DNA from: an uncultured Bacteroidota bacterium
Lineage (GTDB): Bacteria; Bacteroidota; Bacteroidia; Chitinophagales; Chitinophagaceae
Length of the DNA stretch: 9,731 nucleotides
Direction of reading: 5' to 3'
NCBI GenBank assembly: GCA_903881265.1
Contig: CAIRSV010000181.1
Span: forward strand, 1-9,731
Position 1 is the first letter of the stretch. Every line of letters begins with the position of its first letter. The notes under the pieces are model-generated. The model was given only the letters and a program-made list of their open reading frames with translations, was not told the origin of the DNA and did no database searches. Shown one piece after another: positions 1 to 6,675 of this stretch. The position numbers and the translations under genes were made by a program.

Positions 1-243
1 GACAGGACGGATGATGAACTGAATGTCTATCCGAATCCGATCAGGCAAGGGGAGGATATCTTGATTTACGACCCGCATAGGATTTCAACCTATGTGAATG
101 TGTATGATGCTGAAGGTCGTATTGTGTTGACATCCGAAACCAAGTCCTCGCTTCGCATTCCCAATCATTTGGGCAGCGGTACCTATATCGTGCAAATTGT
201 CGGTGAGCGTAACATGAAAAACTGCAAACTCACGGTGAGGTAG
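1..243 (+). CDS. C-terminal end of a T9SS-secreted protein (type A sorting domain), 5' partial
   Basis: The reading frame is open from the first base to the TAG at 241-243, so only the last 80 residues of a larger protein are visible. They form a type IX secretion C-terminal sorting domain: a VYPNP motif at visible residues 9-13, alternating beta-strand sequence, a GSGTYIVQI strand near residues 58-66, and a short basic end finishing KLTVR. In Bacteroidota this domain sends the protein through the outer membrane by the Por/T9SS machinery; it is normally cut off, and the protein is released or attached to the surface. The catalytic or adhesive part lies to the left of the window, so the function of the cargo cannot be told. 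The nearby TTG at 61 is inside the domain and is not a real start. I am confident of the sorting domain only. Confidence 0.85.
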   Translation, partial: DRTDDELNVYPNPIRQGEDILIYDPHRISTYVNVYDAEGRIVLTSETKSSLRIPNHLGSGTYIVQIVGERNMKNCKLTVR

Positions 244-321
244 GGGATAGTTCACTTAAGTTGATTTATAGTATTTGGGAGGATAGATCGCAGGCCATCG
301 TCAACGGCTTTTCGCTTACAT

Positions 322-1650
322 TTATTTCTTAGGTTTCCTTGCTTTAGGTTTGCCATACTTAGCAAACATCTTATCCTTGTGACTGACTTTCACATTGACC
401 TTTTTGTTTTTCTCTGATTTCTCATGGAAGGCGGCTCCAATACCTTCCCCTTTAGGAATTTTAAAAGGGATATGCTTCATTCGAATTTTGGGGATCTCGT
501 CCTCGGTTAATACCGTTGATATGACAAGCGATGCAGGAAGCGCAGTTGGTGCGATAGCAGTTTGCATTAGGGCTTCGATGGCTTCAAACTGTTCGGTTTC
601 ATTATCCGCAACGAAGGTGATGGAAGTTCCGTTTTTGTCGGCTCGTCCAGTACGTCCTATACGATGGATATAATTTTCCGCAACCTCAGGTGTGTCGAAA
701 CAAATAACGTGCGTCACATCATCAATATCCAATCCGCGCGCGATGATATCGGTTGCAATCAGAATTTTTGTTTCGCCCGCTTTGAATTTATTGACCGCAT
801 TGAAACGGAAATTCTGTTCTTTATTCGAATGAATGACACCTACTTGCTCAGGAAATTTTTCTGATAATGGAAGAAATAATTCATCTGCTAATTTTTTTGT
901 GGCGACAAACAATAACACTCTCATCATTGCCGTGTCTTCTTGTAAGATAAGTTCAAGTAAGTTGACCTTGGTATTGAAATTCGGTACACGGTATACAATC
1001 TGCTCGATTTTTTCAAGCGGGGTTCCTGCGGGGGCAGCTTCTATTCGGACAGGGTTATTGAAATAATCTTCAATCAGCAACTCCACTTCATCGGTCATTG
1101 TCGCTGAGAACAATAGGTTTTGTCGTTTTTCGGGAAGGGTTTCTAATACGCTTTTCAACTGCGACCTAAAACCGAGATTAAGCATTTCATCCACCTCGTC
1201 GATGACTAGTTTCTTGATGGCTTTGGTTCGAAGTGAGCCGCAATAAATCAAATCCAATAATCGTCCGGGTGTGGCAACCAAGATATCCATTCCTTGTTCA
1301 ACTTCAGCGCGATGCACACTTAAATTGACACCACCATACACGGCTAACGCAGTCAGATTCATGTATTGTCCTAGTCGTTTGGCTTCATTCGTTACCTGTA
1401 CCGCCAATTCGCGAGTAGGCACTATGATGAGGGTCTGAGGGTGACGTTCTTTTGTGAATTTAAATTGCTTCAATATAGGCAAAAGATACGCGGCCGTTTT
1501 TCCTGTGCCTGTTTGTGCAATACCGCAGACATCCCTGCCCGACATCACCACCGAAAAGGTTTTGTGCTGAATGGAAGTAGGCTGTGTGTAACCGGTTTCG
1601 TCTAAGGCTTTTTGTAAGGATACAGGAAGTTTGAAGTCTGAAAAAGTCAT
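322..1650 (-). CDS. DEAD-box ATP-dependent RNA helicase (DEVD variant)
   Basis: ATP-dependent RNA helicase, expected in the cytoplasm and to act in ribosome assembly or mRNA turnover like the RhlE/DeaD/CshA group; the exact subgroup is not clear. Numbered from ATG 1650 (442 aa), the helicase core carries the Q motif GYTQPTSIQ (20-28), Walker A AQTGTGKT (45-52), PTRELA (78-83), TPGR (127-130), motif II DEVD (151-154), SAT (182-184), ATDIIARGLDI (299-309) and HRIGRTGR (329-336). A lysine-rich tail of about 30 residues (KNKK...KPKK) probably adds RNA affinity. The frame extends upstream to a TTG at 1686, but residue 13 of that version is an ATG directly followed by the usual TFSDF family N terminus, so 1650 is preferred. 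Motif II has Val where the family has Ala; all other motifs are intact. It stands alone, divergent from the hydrolase gene. Confidence 0.93.
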   Translation of the reverse strand: MTFSDFKLPVSLQKALDETGYTQPTSIQHKTFSVVMSGRDVCGIAQTGTGKTAAYLLPILKQFKFTKERHPQTLIIVPTRELAVQVTNEAKRLGQYMNLTALAVYGGVNLSVHRAEVEQGMDILVATPGRLLDLIYCGSLRTKAIKKLVIDEVDEMLNLGFRSQLKSVLETLPEKRQNLLFSATMTDEVELLIEDYFNNPVRIEAAPAGTPLEKIEQIVYRVPNFNTKVNLLELILQEDTAMMRVLLFVATKKLADELFLPLSEKFPEQVGVIHSNKEQNFRFNAVNKFKAGETKILIATDIIARGLDIDDVTHVICFDTPEVAENYIHRIGRTGRADKNGTSITFVADNETEQFEAIEALMQTAIAPTALPASLVISTVLTEDEIPKIRMKHIPFKIPKGEGIGAAFHEKSEKNKKVNVKVSHKDKMFAKYGKPKARKPKK

Positions 1651-1672
1651 AAAGAAAGCGTTCAATTTTGGC

Positions 1673-1680
1673 GAAAGGTA
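1673..1680 (-). promoter_or_regulatory. Weak -7-like box upstream of the helicase gene
   Basis: On the minus strand this reads TACCTTTC, a 7 of 8 match to the Bacteroidota sigma-ABfr -7 consensus TAnnTTTG, ending 22 nt before ATG 1650. No convincing -33 box is visible. If real, transcription would begin downstream of the TTG at 1686, which supports the ATG at 1650 as the true start. Confidence 0.25.
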
Positions 1681-1765
1681 AATCAAAATTAATTAGTCCG
1701 TTTTACAGCAGAAGAATATTCAACGAGTGTAGGGGTTAATAGCGTCAAAGTTCAATTGAAACGAT

Positions 1766-1773
1766 TAGTTTTG
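1766..1773 (+). promoter_or_regulatory. -7 promoter box (TAGTTTTG) of the hydrolase gene
   Basis: Exact match to TAnnTTTG. It ends 8 nt before ATG 1782 and 17 nt before the second in-frame ATG at 1791. Because transcription usually starts several nucleotides beyond this box, the second ATG looks the more comfortable start. No clear -33 element is seen. Confidence 0.4.
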
Positions 1774-1781
1774 CGCCTAAA

Positions 1782-2609
1782 ATGTACACAATGAAACTAT
1801 ATACAAGGGTAGCTTTTCTGCTGCTGGTCAATATGCTGATGATGTATTCGGCCAATGCCCAACCAACGAAAATTCAGCACGATATTAAAGGAGAAGAAGT
1901 GAGCTATTCATTTCAAGGAATTACAATGATAGGCTATGTGGCTTATGATGCAGCAATTAAGACAAAAAGGCCGGGTATCGTTGTGGTGCACGAATGGTGG
2001 GGGAGTAATGAGTATGTTCGTACGCGTGCTCGTCAGTTAGCCGAACTTGGTTATATCGCCTTTGCAGCTGATTTATATGGTGATGGAAAATTAGCCGAAG
2101 ATCCTAAAATGGCTGCTGACTATGCAACGCCTTTTTATAAGAATCCTCAAATAGCAAAGGAACGTATCGAGGCTGCGATTAGTAAATTGAAAGAATATCC
2201 TCAAACCGACGCGTTGAAAATTGGTGGTGTGGGTTATTGCTTTGGTGGCAGCATGTTGCTCAATTCGGCAAAGCTGGGAATCGATATGAAAGTGGTTGTT
2301 AGCTTTCATGGCGGTTTAGCTGGCGTTGATGCAACACGCGGAAGTACGAAAGCTGCATTGCTAGTCTGTCACGGTGATGCTGATCAATTTGTGAGTGATG
2401 ATGATATCAAGCACTTTAAAGGAAATCTAGATTCAATGAAAGTCTTTTATCAGATGATAGTCTATCCTGGTGCTACACATGCTTTTACAAATCCTGAAGC
2501 CACTGCCAACGGCAAAAAGTTCAATATGCCGATTGAATACAATGCGGCTAGTGATAAGAAATCATGGAGTGATATGAATTTTTTCCTGAAGAGATCGTTC
2601 GGTAAATAA
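1782..2609 (+). CDS. Secreted dienelactone hydrolase family protein
   Basis: Alpha/beta hydrolase of the dienelactone hydrolase (carboxymethylenebutenolidase) family, predicted to be exported. The N terminus is a Sec signal peptide (basic KLYTR, hydrophobic stretch about 11-21, likely cut after SANA near residue 26). The catalytic triad can be placed: nucleophile Cys153 in GYCFGG, Asp201 in the HGDADQFV segment, and His233 in GATHAF. Glu71 in VVVHEWWG is the conserved glutamate that holds the cysteine in the resting family enzyme. The length of 275 aa is normal for a family member plus a signal peptide. Two in-frame ATGs are possible (1782 and 1791); the second gives a cleaner signal peptide (MKLYTR) and more leader. 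Classical members open dienelactone in chloroaromatic breakdown, but no catabolic genes are nearby and the true substrate here is unknown. It ends 8 bp from the convergent corA stop. Confidence 0.9.
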   Translation: MYTMKLYTRVAFLLLVNMLMMYSANAQPTKIQHDIKGEEVSYSFQGITMIGYVAYDAAIKTKRPGIVVVHEWWGSNEYVRTRARQLAELGYIAFAADLYGDGKLAEDPKMAADYATPFYKNPQIAKERIEAAISKLKEYPQTDALKIGGVGYCFGGSMLLNSAKLGIDMKVVVSFHGGLAGVDATRGSTKAALLVCHGDADQFVSDDDIKHFKGNLDSMKVFYQMIVYPGATHAFTNPEATANGKKFNMPIEYNAASDKKSWSDMNFFLKRSFGK

Positions 2610-2617
2610 GGGTATTA

Positions 2618-3718
2618 TCAAAACCAATTTTTACGCTTAAAGTAAAAGAGCATGCAGATTGGCACGATGATCATTAAGGAAGTTGCTATCCAAAAACCAT
2701 ATTGATTATGAAGAATAGGGATGCGGTCGAAATTCATGCCAAACATTCCGCCAATGACAGTGGCAGGAGCTAGCAAGGCTGTGACAATGGCAAGGAACTT
2801 CATTATTTCATTGGTCTTCAAGTTTACCTGACTTACGTAAAGGTCTCGAATATTAGTAATGACATCGCGATAGGTTTCGCACAAATCATTGGCTTGTATA
2901 ATGTGATCAAAAATATCCTTGAAGTACTTATTGTTTCGTTCTTCAATCAGTAACGTTTCAGAGCGGATAATGCTGTTCATTAATTCCCTTACAGGATGTG
3001 CATTGCGTTTGAAGAACATGATTTCTTTTCGCAGATCATTGATATGATTCATTGAATAGGCATCTGAATTTCCTCTTGATATATCCTCCTCAAGTTTTTC
3101 AATCTGAATCGCAACGTTATCAAGGACGATAAAATATTGGTCAACGATGGCATCAAGCAACGCATAGAGCAAATAGTCAGCACCATGCTGTCTTACTTTT
3201 GTGGAGGCAATGTTGAGCTTTTCTCGTATGGGCGCAAACAAATCACGAATACAATCATCTTGGAATGTGATTAAGAAATTTTTTCCTAAGACAAAACTAA
3301 CTTGTTCACTTTCTATGCTCTTGGTTTCTTCATTGAAATAAAGCATATGAATCACACAGGTAAATAATTGGTCGATTTCGTCGGATTTTGGGCGTTGATT
3401 CTTACTCAGAATATCCTCAATAATCAATGGATGCAAACCAACATTCTTGCCAATCTTTTCGATTGTTTGTGTATTGAGGATATCAACATTCAACCAATAA
3501 TTTTTAGCGCCCTCAAACAATGACTCAACAACGTCATCGCTGCTGATTGAATGATTGCACGAAACACTTGCTTGATTGTATGCATATAAGCTGAGCACTG
3601 ACTCTTGCTGCGCTGTAGAAGTCTGACTAACAGTGGGATTATTCTGAAGGATTTTTTTGGTGCGTAATAACTCCAATGGATTGATCAATTGCAGATAATT
3701 TTTCTTGCTTGTCTTCAT
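2618..3718 (-). CDS. corA: CorA-family divalent metal ion transporter
   Basis: Inner-membrane channel of the CorA (2-TM-GxN) family, which carries Mg2+ and, in some members, Co2+, Ni2+, Mn2+ or Zn2+. The 366-aa protein has the usual build: a cytoplasmic alpha/beta domain (about 60-175), a long helical stalk region (about 180-305), TM1 at about 306-326, the signature GMN at 327-329 (context GMFGMNF), a short periplasmic loop, TM2 at about 341-361, and the basic C-terminal tail KRKNWF. The first 35 residues are Gln/Ser/Thr-rich and look like a variable extension. The ATG at 3718 lies 5 bp after the stop of the MntR-like regulator, so the two genes form one transcription unit. This suggests that expression responds to metal level, and that the cargo may include Mn2+ as well as Mg2+; the cargo is inference. 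It converges with the hydrolase gene. Confidence 0.92.
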   Translation of the reverse strand: MKTSKKNYLQLINPLELLRTKKILQNNPTVSQTSTAQQESVLSLYAYNQASVSCNHSISSDDVVESLFEGAKNYWLNVDILNTQTIEKIGKNVGLHPLIIEDILSKNQRPKSDEIDQLFTCVIHMLYFNEETKSIESEQVSFVLGKNFLITFQDDCIRDLFAPIREKLNIASTKVRQHGADYLLYALLDAIVDQYFIVLDNVAIQIEKLEEDISRGNSDAYSMNHINDLRKEIMFFKRNAHPVRELMNSIIRSETLLIEERNNKYFKDIFDHIIQANDLCETYRDVITNIRDLYVSQVNLKTNEIMKFLAIVTALLAPATVIGGMFGMNFDRIPILHNQYGFWIATSLMIIVPICMLFYFKRKNWF

Positions 3719-3723
3719 AATGA

Positions 3724-4380
3724 TTAACCTATTATAATATTGGAAGCGAATTTTTCAGAGACATTCAGCTCTTTTTTATTGACTACTATTTGCATTGAAT
3801 GGTCGAATTCAATTTTTCGGATGACCTTAATAGTCGTGGATAGCGTGATATGTAATTGCATCAGATAGTGCAGAAAATCACTTGATGAATCTTTCACTGC
3901 TACCACCTTATACGTAGCGCCCATAGTAGCTTCAGCGAGTGTCGTTTTGGATATACTCACAACTTTACCTTGGGTGTCGGGTATAGGGTCGCCATGCGGA
4001 TCGTGGGTTGGGAATTCAAGGAAGGCATCTAATTTATTGATGAGTTTTTCAGATTGTATATGCTCGAGCTGCTCGGCTACTTCATGCACTTCATTCCATT
4101 TGAAATTTAATTTTTCAACCAAGAAGACTTCCCATAAACGATGTTTACGGACGATTTGCAAGGCCAATTCATTTCCCTTTTTTGTCAGCGAAACCTTGCC
4201 ATAGCGTTCATACGAAATGAGTTTCTTTTCCCTCAATTTCTTTAACATCGATGTGACGGTTGCAGGCTTTATCAATAAGGATTCAGCGATACTATTGGTT
4301 GAGGTCTGCTCATGCAAACTGCTATTACCAAGATGGTAAATTGATTTTAGATAATTTTCTTCAGTATTACTTAGTATCAC
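3724..4380 (-). CDS. mntR: MntR/DtxR-family metal-dependent transcriptional regulator
   Basis: Metal-dependent DNA-binding repressor of the DtxR/MntR family, 218 aa. It has an N-terminal winged helix (about 5-70, recognition helix near KPATVTSMLKKL), a metal-binding and dimerisation domain (about 75-135, with the family signature DPHGDPIP at 127-134) and a FeoA/SH3-like C-terminal domain (about 150-215). By comparison with DtxR and MntR the metal ligands are His80, Glu84, His99, Glu103, Glu106 and His107. Glu103 takes the place of the cysteine of iron-sensing DtxR, as in manganese-sensing MntR, so Mn2+ sensing is the best guess. Asn9 and Lys12 stand where Bacillus MntR has Asp8 and Glu11. The start is a GTG at 4378-4380; no in-frame ATG exists upstream before a stop, and the next Met is residue 45, inside the HTH. 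It is the first gene of an operon with corA. Confidence 0.88.
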   Translation of the reverse strand: MILSNTEENYLKSIYHLGNSSLHEQTSTNSIAESLLIKPATVTSMLKKLREKKLISYERYGKVSLTKKGNELALQIVRKHRLWEVFLVEKLNFKWNEVHEVAEQLEHIQSEKLINKLDAFLEFPTHDPHGDPIPDTQGKVVSISKTTLAEATMGATYKVVAVKDSSSDFLHYLMQLHITLSTTIKVIRKIEFDHSMQIVVNKKELNVSEKFASNIIIG

Positions 4381-4384
4381 ACGA

Positions 4385-4392
4385 CGAAAGTA
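4385..4392 (-). promoter_or_regulatory. Weak -7-like box upstream of mntR
   Basis: On the minus strand this reads TACTTTCG, one mismatch from TAnnTTTG. It ends only 4 nt before the GTG start, so if it works the message would be leaderless or nearly so. An imperfect palindrome (GAATATAAATTC, 4395-4406, 5 of 6 pairs) lies immediately upstream of it. Both are tentative. Confidence 0.2.
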
Positions 4393-4436
4393 AGGAATAT
4401 AAATTCTCGGGGATTAATTTTTAAGGATTCCTGCAT

Positions 4437-4463
4437 AAAAAAAACGCCTCCGAAGAGGCGTTT
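4437..4463 (-). terminator. Rho-independent terminator of the Omp28 gene (UUCG tetraloop)
   Basis: A perfect 9-bp stem (AAACGCCTC at 4442-4450 pairs with GAGGCGTTT at 4455-4463) encloses the four bases 4451-4454, which read TTCG in the minus-strand transcript. In the minus direction the stem runs straight into eight T residues (4444 down to 4437, some shared with the stem foot). The hairpin starts about 20 bases past the Omp28 gene stop and lies before mntR, separating these two co-directional units. The opposite strand has only a weak T run after the stem, so its action is mainly on the minus strand. Confidence 0.95.
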
Positions 4464-4483
4464 CATATATTAATTGAAATTTA

Positions 4484-5356
4484 TTAATCCCATTTTTTTG
4501 TTTCATTCAATCCTGCTTCTTGTGCATTAAGGATATCTCTTGGCGTTGAGTTTACGTTAATGAACGCAGCGAACTGCACATTAGCCATATTGTTGATATT
4601 CATTGTTGACAAATCAACATTTTTGAATTCAACGATTGTATATTTCTTAGGGGATGTTAAGTCAACCGCATCACCATCGTTTGCAGTCACTAAGCCTCTC
4701 AATACATGCGAATGCTGCCAGTTTGCATCAACAACAACACTTGTAGAGTAGTTGGATTGGCCACCAGAAGTTTGAGGTACCTTATCTTCGATAACAGCTA
4801 AGGTTAATTTAGCACCCGCTGGAATTGCAGTCTTATAACCGATATAAACTGTCACTGACGCTAAGTTGCCTTTCGTCTTTGTCACCATTGCGATGCCGAG
4901 CTTAGACGTTTTCGCTAATTCGGTATTGATTTGACTAGTCCAGTTTCCACGATCAGAAGCATCAGCTCTGTCAACACTTCCATTAGGGAAACCTGTAACG
5001 CCTGTCAATGCTTTAATCCAAGTATTGTATGAGGGGATTTCCATTGGGTCACCATCATGCACAGAGATACCGATAACTTTTCCAGGGTGAGCAGCAATGT
5101 TATCAACCATTACTTTCGCGCCTTCAGGGCACCATCCGCACCATTCGCCTGTGAATTCTTCAAGAACAACTTTTTTAGTATAATCTGCAGGTAATGATCC
5201 TACAAGGGCTAATGGGTCAACCGGCGCTGGCGCTGTTGTCGTATTTGATGTGTTGCCTAAAAAGTTAGTGCCATCAACTGTTGAGCTGCTTTTTTTACAC
5301 GCGTTGAAACCTAGGGCTAATGCGGTGATAAGGGTGAGGGTAAGAAGTTTTTTCAT
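4484..5356 (-). CDS. Omp28-related outer membrane lipoprotein with thioredoxin-like CGWC motif
   Basis: Predicted lipoprotein of the Omp28 family described in Porphyromonas gingivalis. The N terminus is a lipoprotein signal peptide with lipobox FNAC (Cys20), followed by KKSSS and a Ser/Thr/Pro-rich linker to about residue 58. A thioredoxin-like domain follows, with EEFTGEWCGWCPEG at 66-79, so the redox-type pair is Cys73 and Cys76. The remaining sequence (about 145-290) is beta-rich. By position it should sit in the periplasm or on the outer membrane. The CxxC pair suggests thiol-disulfide chemistry, but the family is not biochemically well defined and many members have no proven redox role. 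The 290-aa length is normal. ATG 5356 gives the signal peptide directly. It is monocistronic: its own -7 box lies upstream and a strong terminator follows. Confidence 0.88.
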   Translation of the reverse strand: MKKLLTLTLITALALGFNACKKSSSTVDGTNFLGNTSNTTTAPAPVDPLALVGSLPADYTKKVVLEEFTGEWCGWCPEGAKVMVDNIAAHPGKVIGISVHDGDPMEIPSYNTWIKALTGVTGFPNGSVDRADASDRGNWTSQINTELAKTSKLGIAMVTKTKGNLASVTVYIGYKTAIPAGAKLTLAVIEDKVPQTSGGQSNYSTSVVVDANWQHSHVLRGLVTANDGDAVDLTSPKKYTIVEFKNVDLSTMNINNMANVQFAAFINVNSTPRDILNAQEAGLNETKKWD

Positions 5357-5387
5357 GTTTAAGTTTATATTTTTTTGAATGACGAAA

Positions 5388-5395
5388 CAAATATA
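5388..5395 (-). promoter_or_regulatory. -7 promoter box (TATATTTG) of the Omp28 gene
   Basis: Exact match to the Bacteroidota TAnnTTTG consensus on the minus strand, ending 31 nt before ATG 5356, which leaves a leader of about 25 nt. No clear -33 box is seen at the usual distance upstream. Confidence 0.5.
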
Positions 5396-5703
5396 GATTT
5401 TATTATTTAATAATAGACCTCATTAACAAATATTCAGATGGATAAATTTCTCATCGTTTCTTCAAGACGAACGAGGTGTCTTAGACGTTGGTTGCATTTG
5501 CATCCATTTCTTGTTGCCCTTTGTCGATTTAATTGATACAATCGTTCACACGCGCCTGATTTTTTCTTGCAGTCTAAAATTTTTCATTCCATCATGCGTT
5601 TGCAACGGGCATCAAGTGGCATTTTTTTTGACTGCTTCTTGCATTATGTTTTTAATAACAATTCTCAACATAAATCAAGTCGGAAATCTGACATGAATTG
5701 ACC
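5396..5703. other. Non-coding region between the divergent Omp28 and nusB promoters
   Basis: About 308 bp between the two -7 boxes, with no convincing gene. A 61-codon open frame at 5511-5696 (plus) has no recognisable domain and an irregular cysteine- and phenylalanine-rich composition, so I do not call it. Inside lie an imperfect hairpin at 5594-5612 (ATG-CGTT / AACG-GG-CAT) and an overlapping terminator-like arrangement ending in eight T residues at 5622-5629. An imperfect inverted repeat (GGTTGCA TT TGCATCC) occurs near 5490-5505. None of these matches an RNA family I can recognise (not tRNA, 4.5S, tmRNA or RNase P). Confidence 0.5.
5601..5629 (+). terminator. Weak terminator-like structure in the nusB upstream region
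   Basis: TGCAAC (5601-5606) can pair with GTGGCA (5616-5621) at five of six positions around a 9-nt loop, and the stem is followed directly by eight T residues (5622-5629). It is too weak to be sure of. No gene ends just before it on the plus strand, so if it is real it would end a small RNA or an upstream-starting transcript. Confidence 0.2.
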
Positions 5704-5711
5704 TATATTTG
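5704..5711 (+). promoter_or_regulatory. -7 promoter box (TATATTTG) of the nusB unit
   Basis: Exact match to TAnnTTTG, ending 32 nt before ATG 5744. It is the same octamer as in front of the Omp28 gene and the phosphosugar transferase gene. It probably drives nusB and the DUF1573 lipoprotein gene. No clear -33 element is seen. Confidence 0.5.
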
Positions 5712-5743
5712 CGACCAATTTTTAAAACGCGCACGCTCTTTGT

Positions 5744-6670
5744 ATGATCAGTAGAAGAAACATTCGAATCAAGGTATTCCAGACAATTTATGAACTTGGT
5801 CAACAATATGAGGAGGTTGATACCCATTTACCGACAAAGGTATTGGATGATAAAATTAAAGAGACCTCAGCCTTACTTTCTGCTATCACACATCTGATGT
5901 ACTTATTATCCGAATATGTACTTGTGCATGCCAATCAAAAGGCATTAAAGTTGATAGCGACTGCAGAAGATATGAATGTCAATAAAAAGTTGGCAGGCAA
6001 TATGATTATTCAGCAATTGAAGAAAAATACCTCGTTTGCAGATGCAGTTAAGCTTCATACACTTTCCTCCCTTTTTGATGATGAGACAATTAAGAAAATA
6101 TTTCAATTCCTGATTGATTCTGAGGAGTATAAAAAATATATCTCGACAATAGAGCGTCACCAGCCAGACGAAAAAGCAATTCTGCAGTTTATTTTATCCA
6201 AGTGTATTTTTTCAAATGAAATTGCATCCGGCTTTCTCAGCGAACGATTTTTAAGTTGGTATAATGATGCTGAAATGATTGAAGCCTGGATGGATAAATT
6301 ACTTGACAATGCATCCAACTTTCAGTTCAATCGCTTAATCTCTGCCGACAAATTGGAATTTGCCCACGAGCTCATCAACGCCTATTACGAAAAGAAAGAT
6401 GTTGTGTTTAGTCTCATAGAACCCAAGCTTGTCAACTGGGATGCCGATCGCGTAGCCTTGATTGATTTGATCTTACTGCATCTTGGTATTATTGAGATGC
6501 TCTATTTTAATACCATTCCGGTAAAGGTGACCATTAATGAATACATTGATTTAGCCAAATCGTATAGCACCTTGCAGAGTGGACAGTTTGTCAATGGTTT
6601 GCTTGATAATGTGCACAAAGATCTTCTGAAGGAACATAAATTACATAAAGAAACCTTTACAAAAAAGTAA
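5744..6670 (+). CDS. nusB: Transcription antitermination factor NusB (long Bacteroidota form)
   Basis: Cytoplasmic RNA-binding factor that, with NusE (S10) and NusA/NusG, promotes antitermination and processive transcription of rRNA operons. The protein is 308 aa, about twice the E. coli NusB (139 aa), as is usual in Bacteroidota. It begins with the family start ISRRNIRIKVFQTIYEL, where NusB proteins have an Arg-rich helix 1. The all-helical NusB fold is clearest at residues 200-295, including VALIDLILLHLGIIEML (237-253), IPVKVTINEYIDLAKSYST (258-276) and the end motif FVNGLLDNV (282-290). The middle part (about 30-195) is a helical insertion with no known motif. ATG 5744 is well supported by the family N terminus. 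It is first in a plus-strand group; the lipoprotein gene begins 5 bp after its stop. Confidence 0.93.
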   Translation: MISRRNIRIKVFQTIYELGQQYEEVDTHLPTKVLDDKIKETSALLSAITHLMYLLSEYVLVHANQKALKLIATAEDMNVNKKLAGNMIIQQLKKNTSFADAVKLHTLSSLFDDETIKKIFQFLIDSEEYKKYISTIERHQPDEKAILQFILSKCIFSNEIASGFLSERFLSWYNDAEMIEAWMDKLLDNASNFQFNRLISADKLEFAHELINAYYEKKDVVFSLIEPKLVNWDADRVALIDLILLHLGIIEMLYFNTIPVKVTINEYIDLAKSYSTLQSGQFVNGLLDNVHKDLLKEHKLHKETFTKK

Positions 6671-6675
6671 CGGAT

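Noticed and set aside
294..312. Possible terminator after the T9SS gene or helicase gene (GCC...GGCTTTT)
   Set aside because: Only a 3-bp stem and a short T run; not enough to support a call on either strand.
1651..1686. Longer version of the helicase starting at TTG 1686
   Set aside because: The 12 extra residues do not look like the family N terminus, the codon is TTG, and an ATG at 1650 is followed directly by the normal start; a possible promoter box lies inside the extension.
2091..2309. Minus-strand and other alternative-frame open frames inside the called genes (for example 395-673, 2091-2309, 3947-4204, 4560-4751, 5945-6160, 7441-7677, 8720-8929)
   Set aside because: Each lies inside a well-supported gene on the other strand or in another frame and has no recognisable domain.
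5511..5696. 61-codon open frame upstream of nusB
   Set aside because: No recognisable domain, irregular Cys/Phe-rich composition and no promoter box or ribosome site at a fitting distance; it also spans a terminator-like T8 run. Most likely chance.
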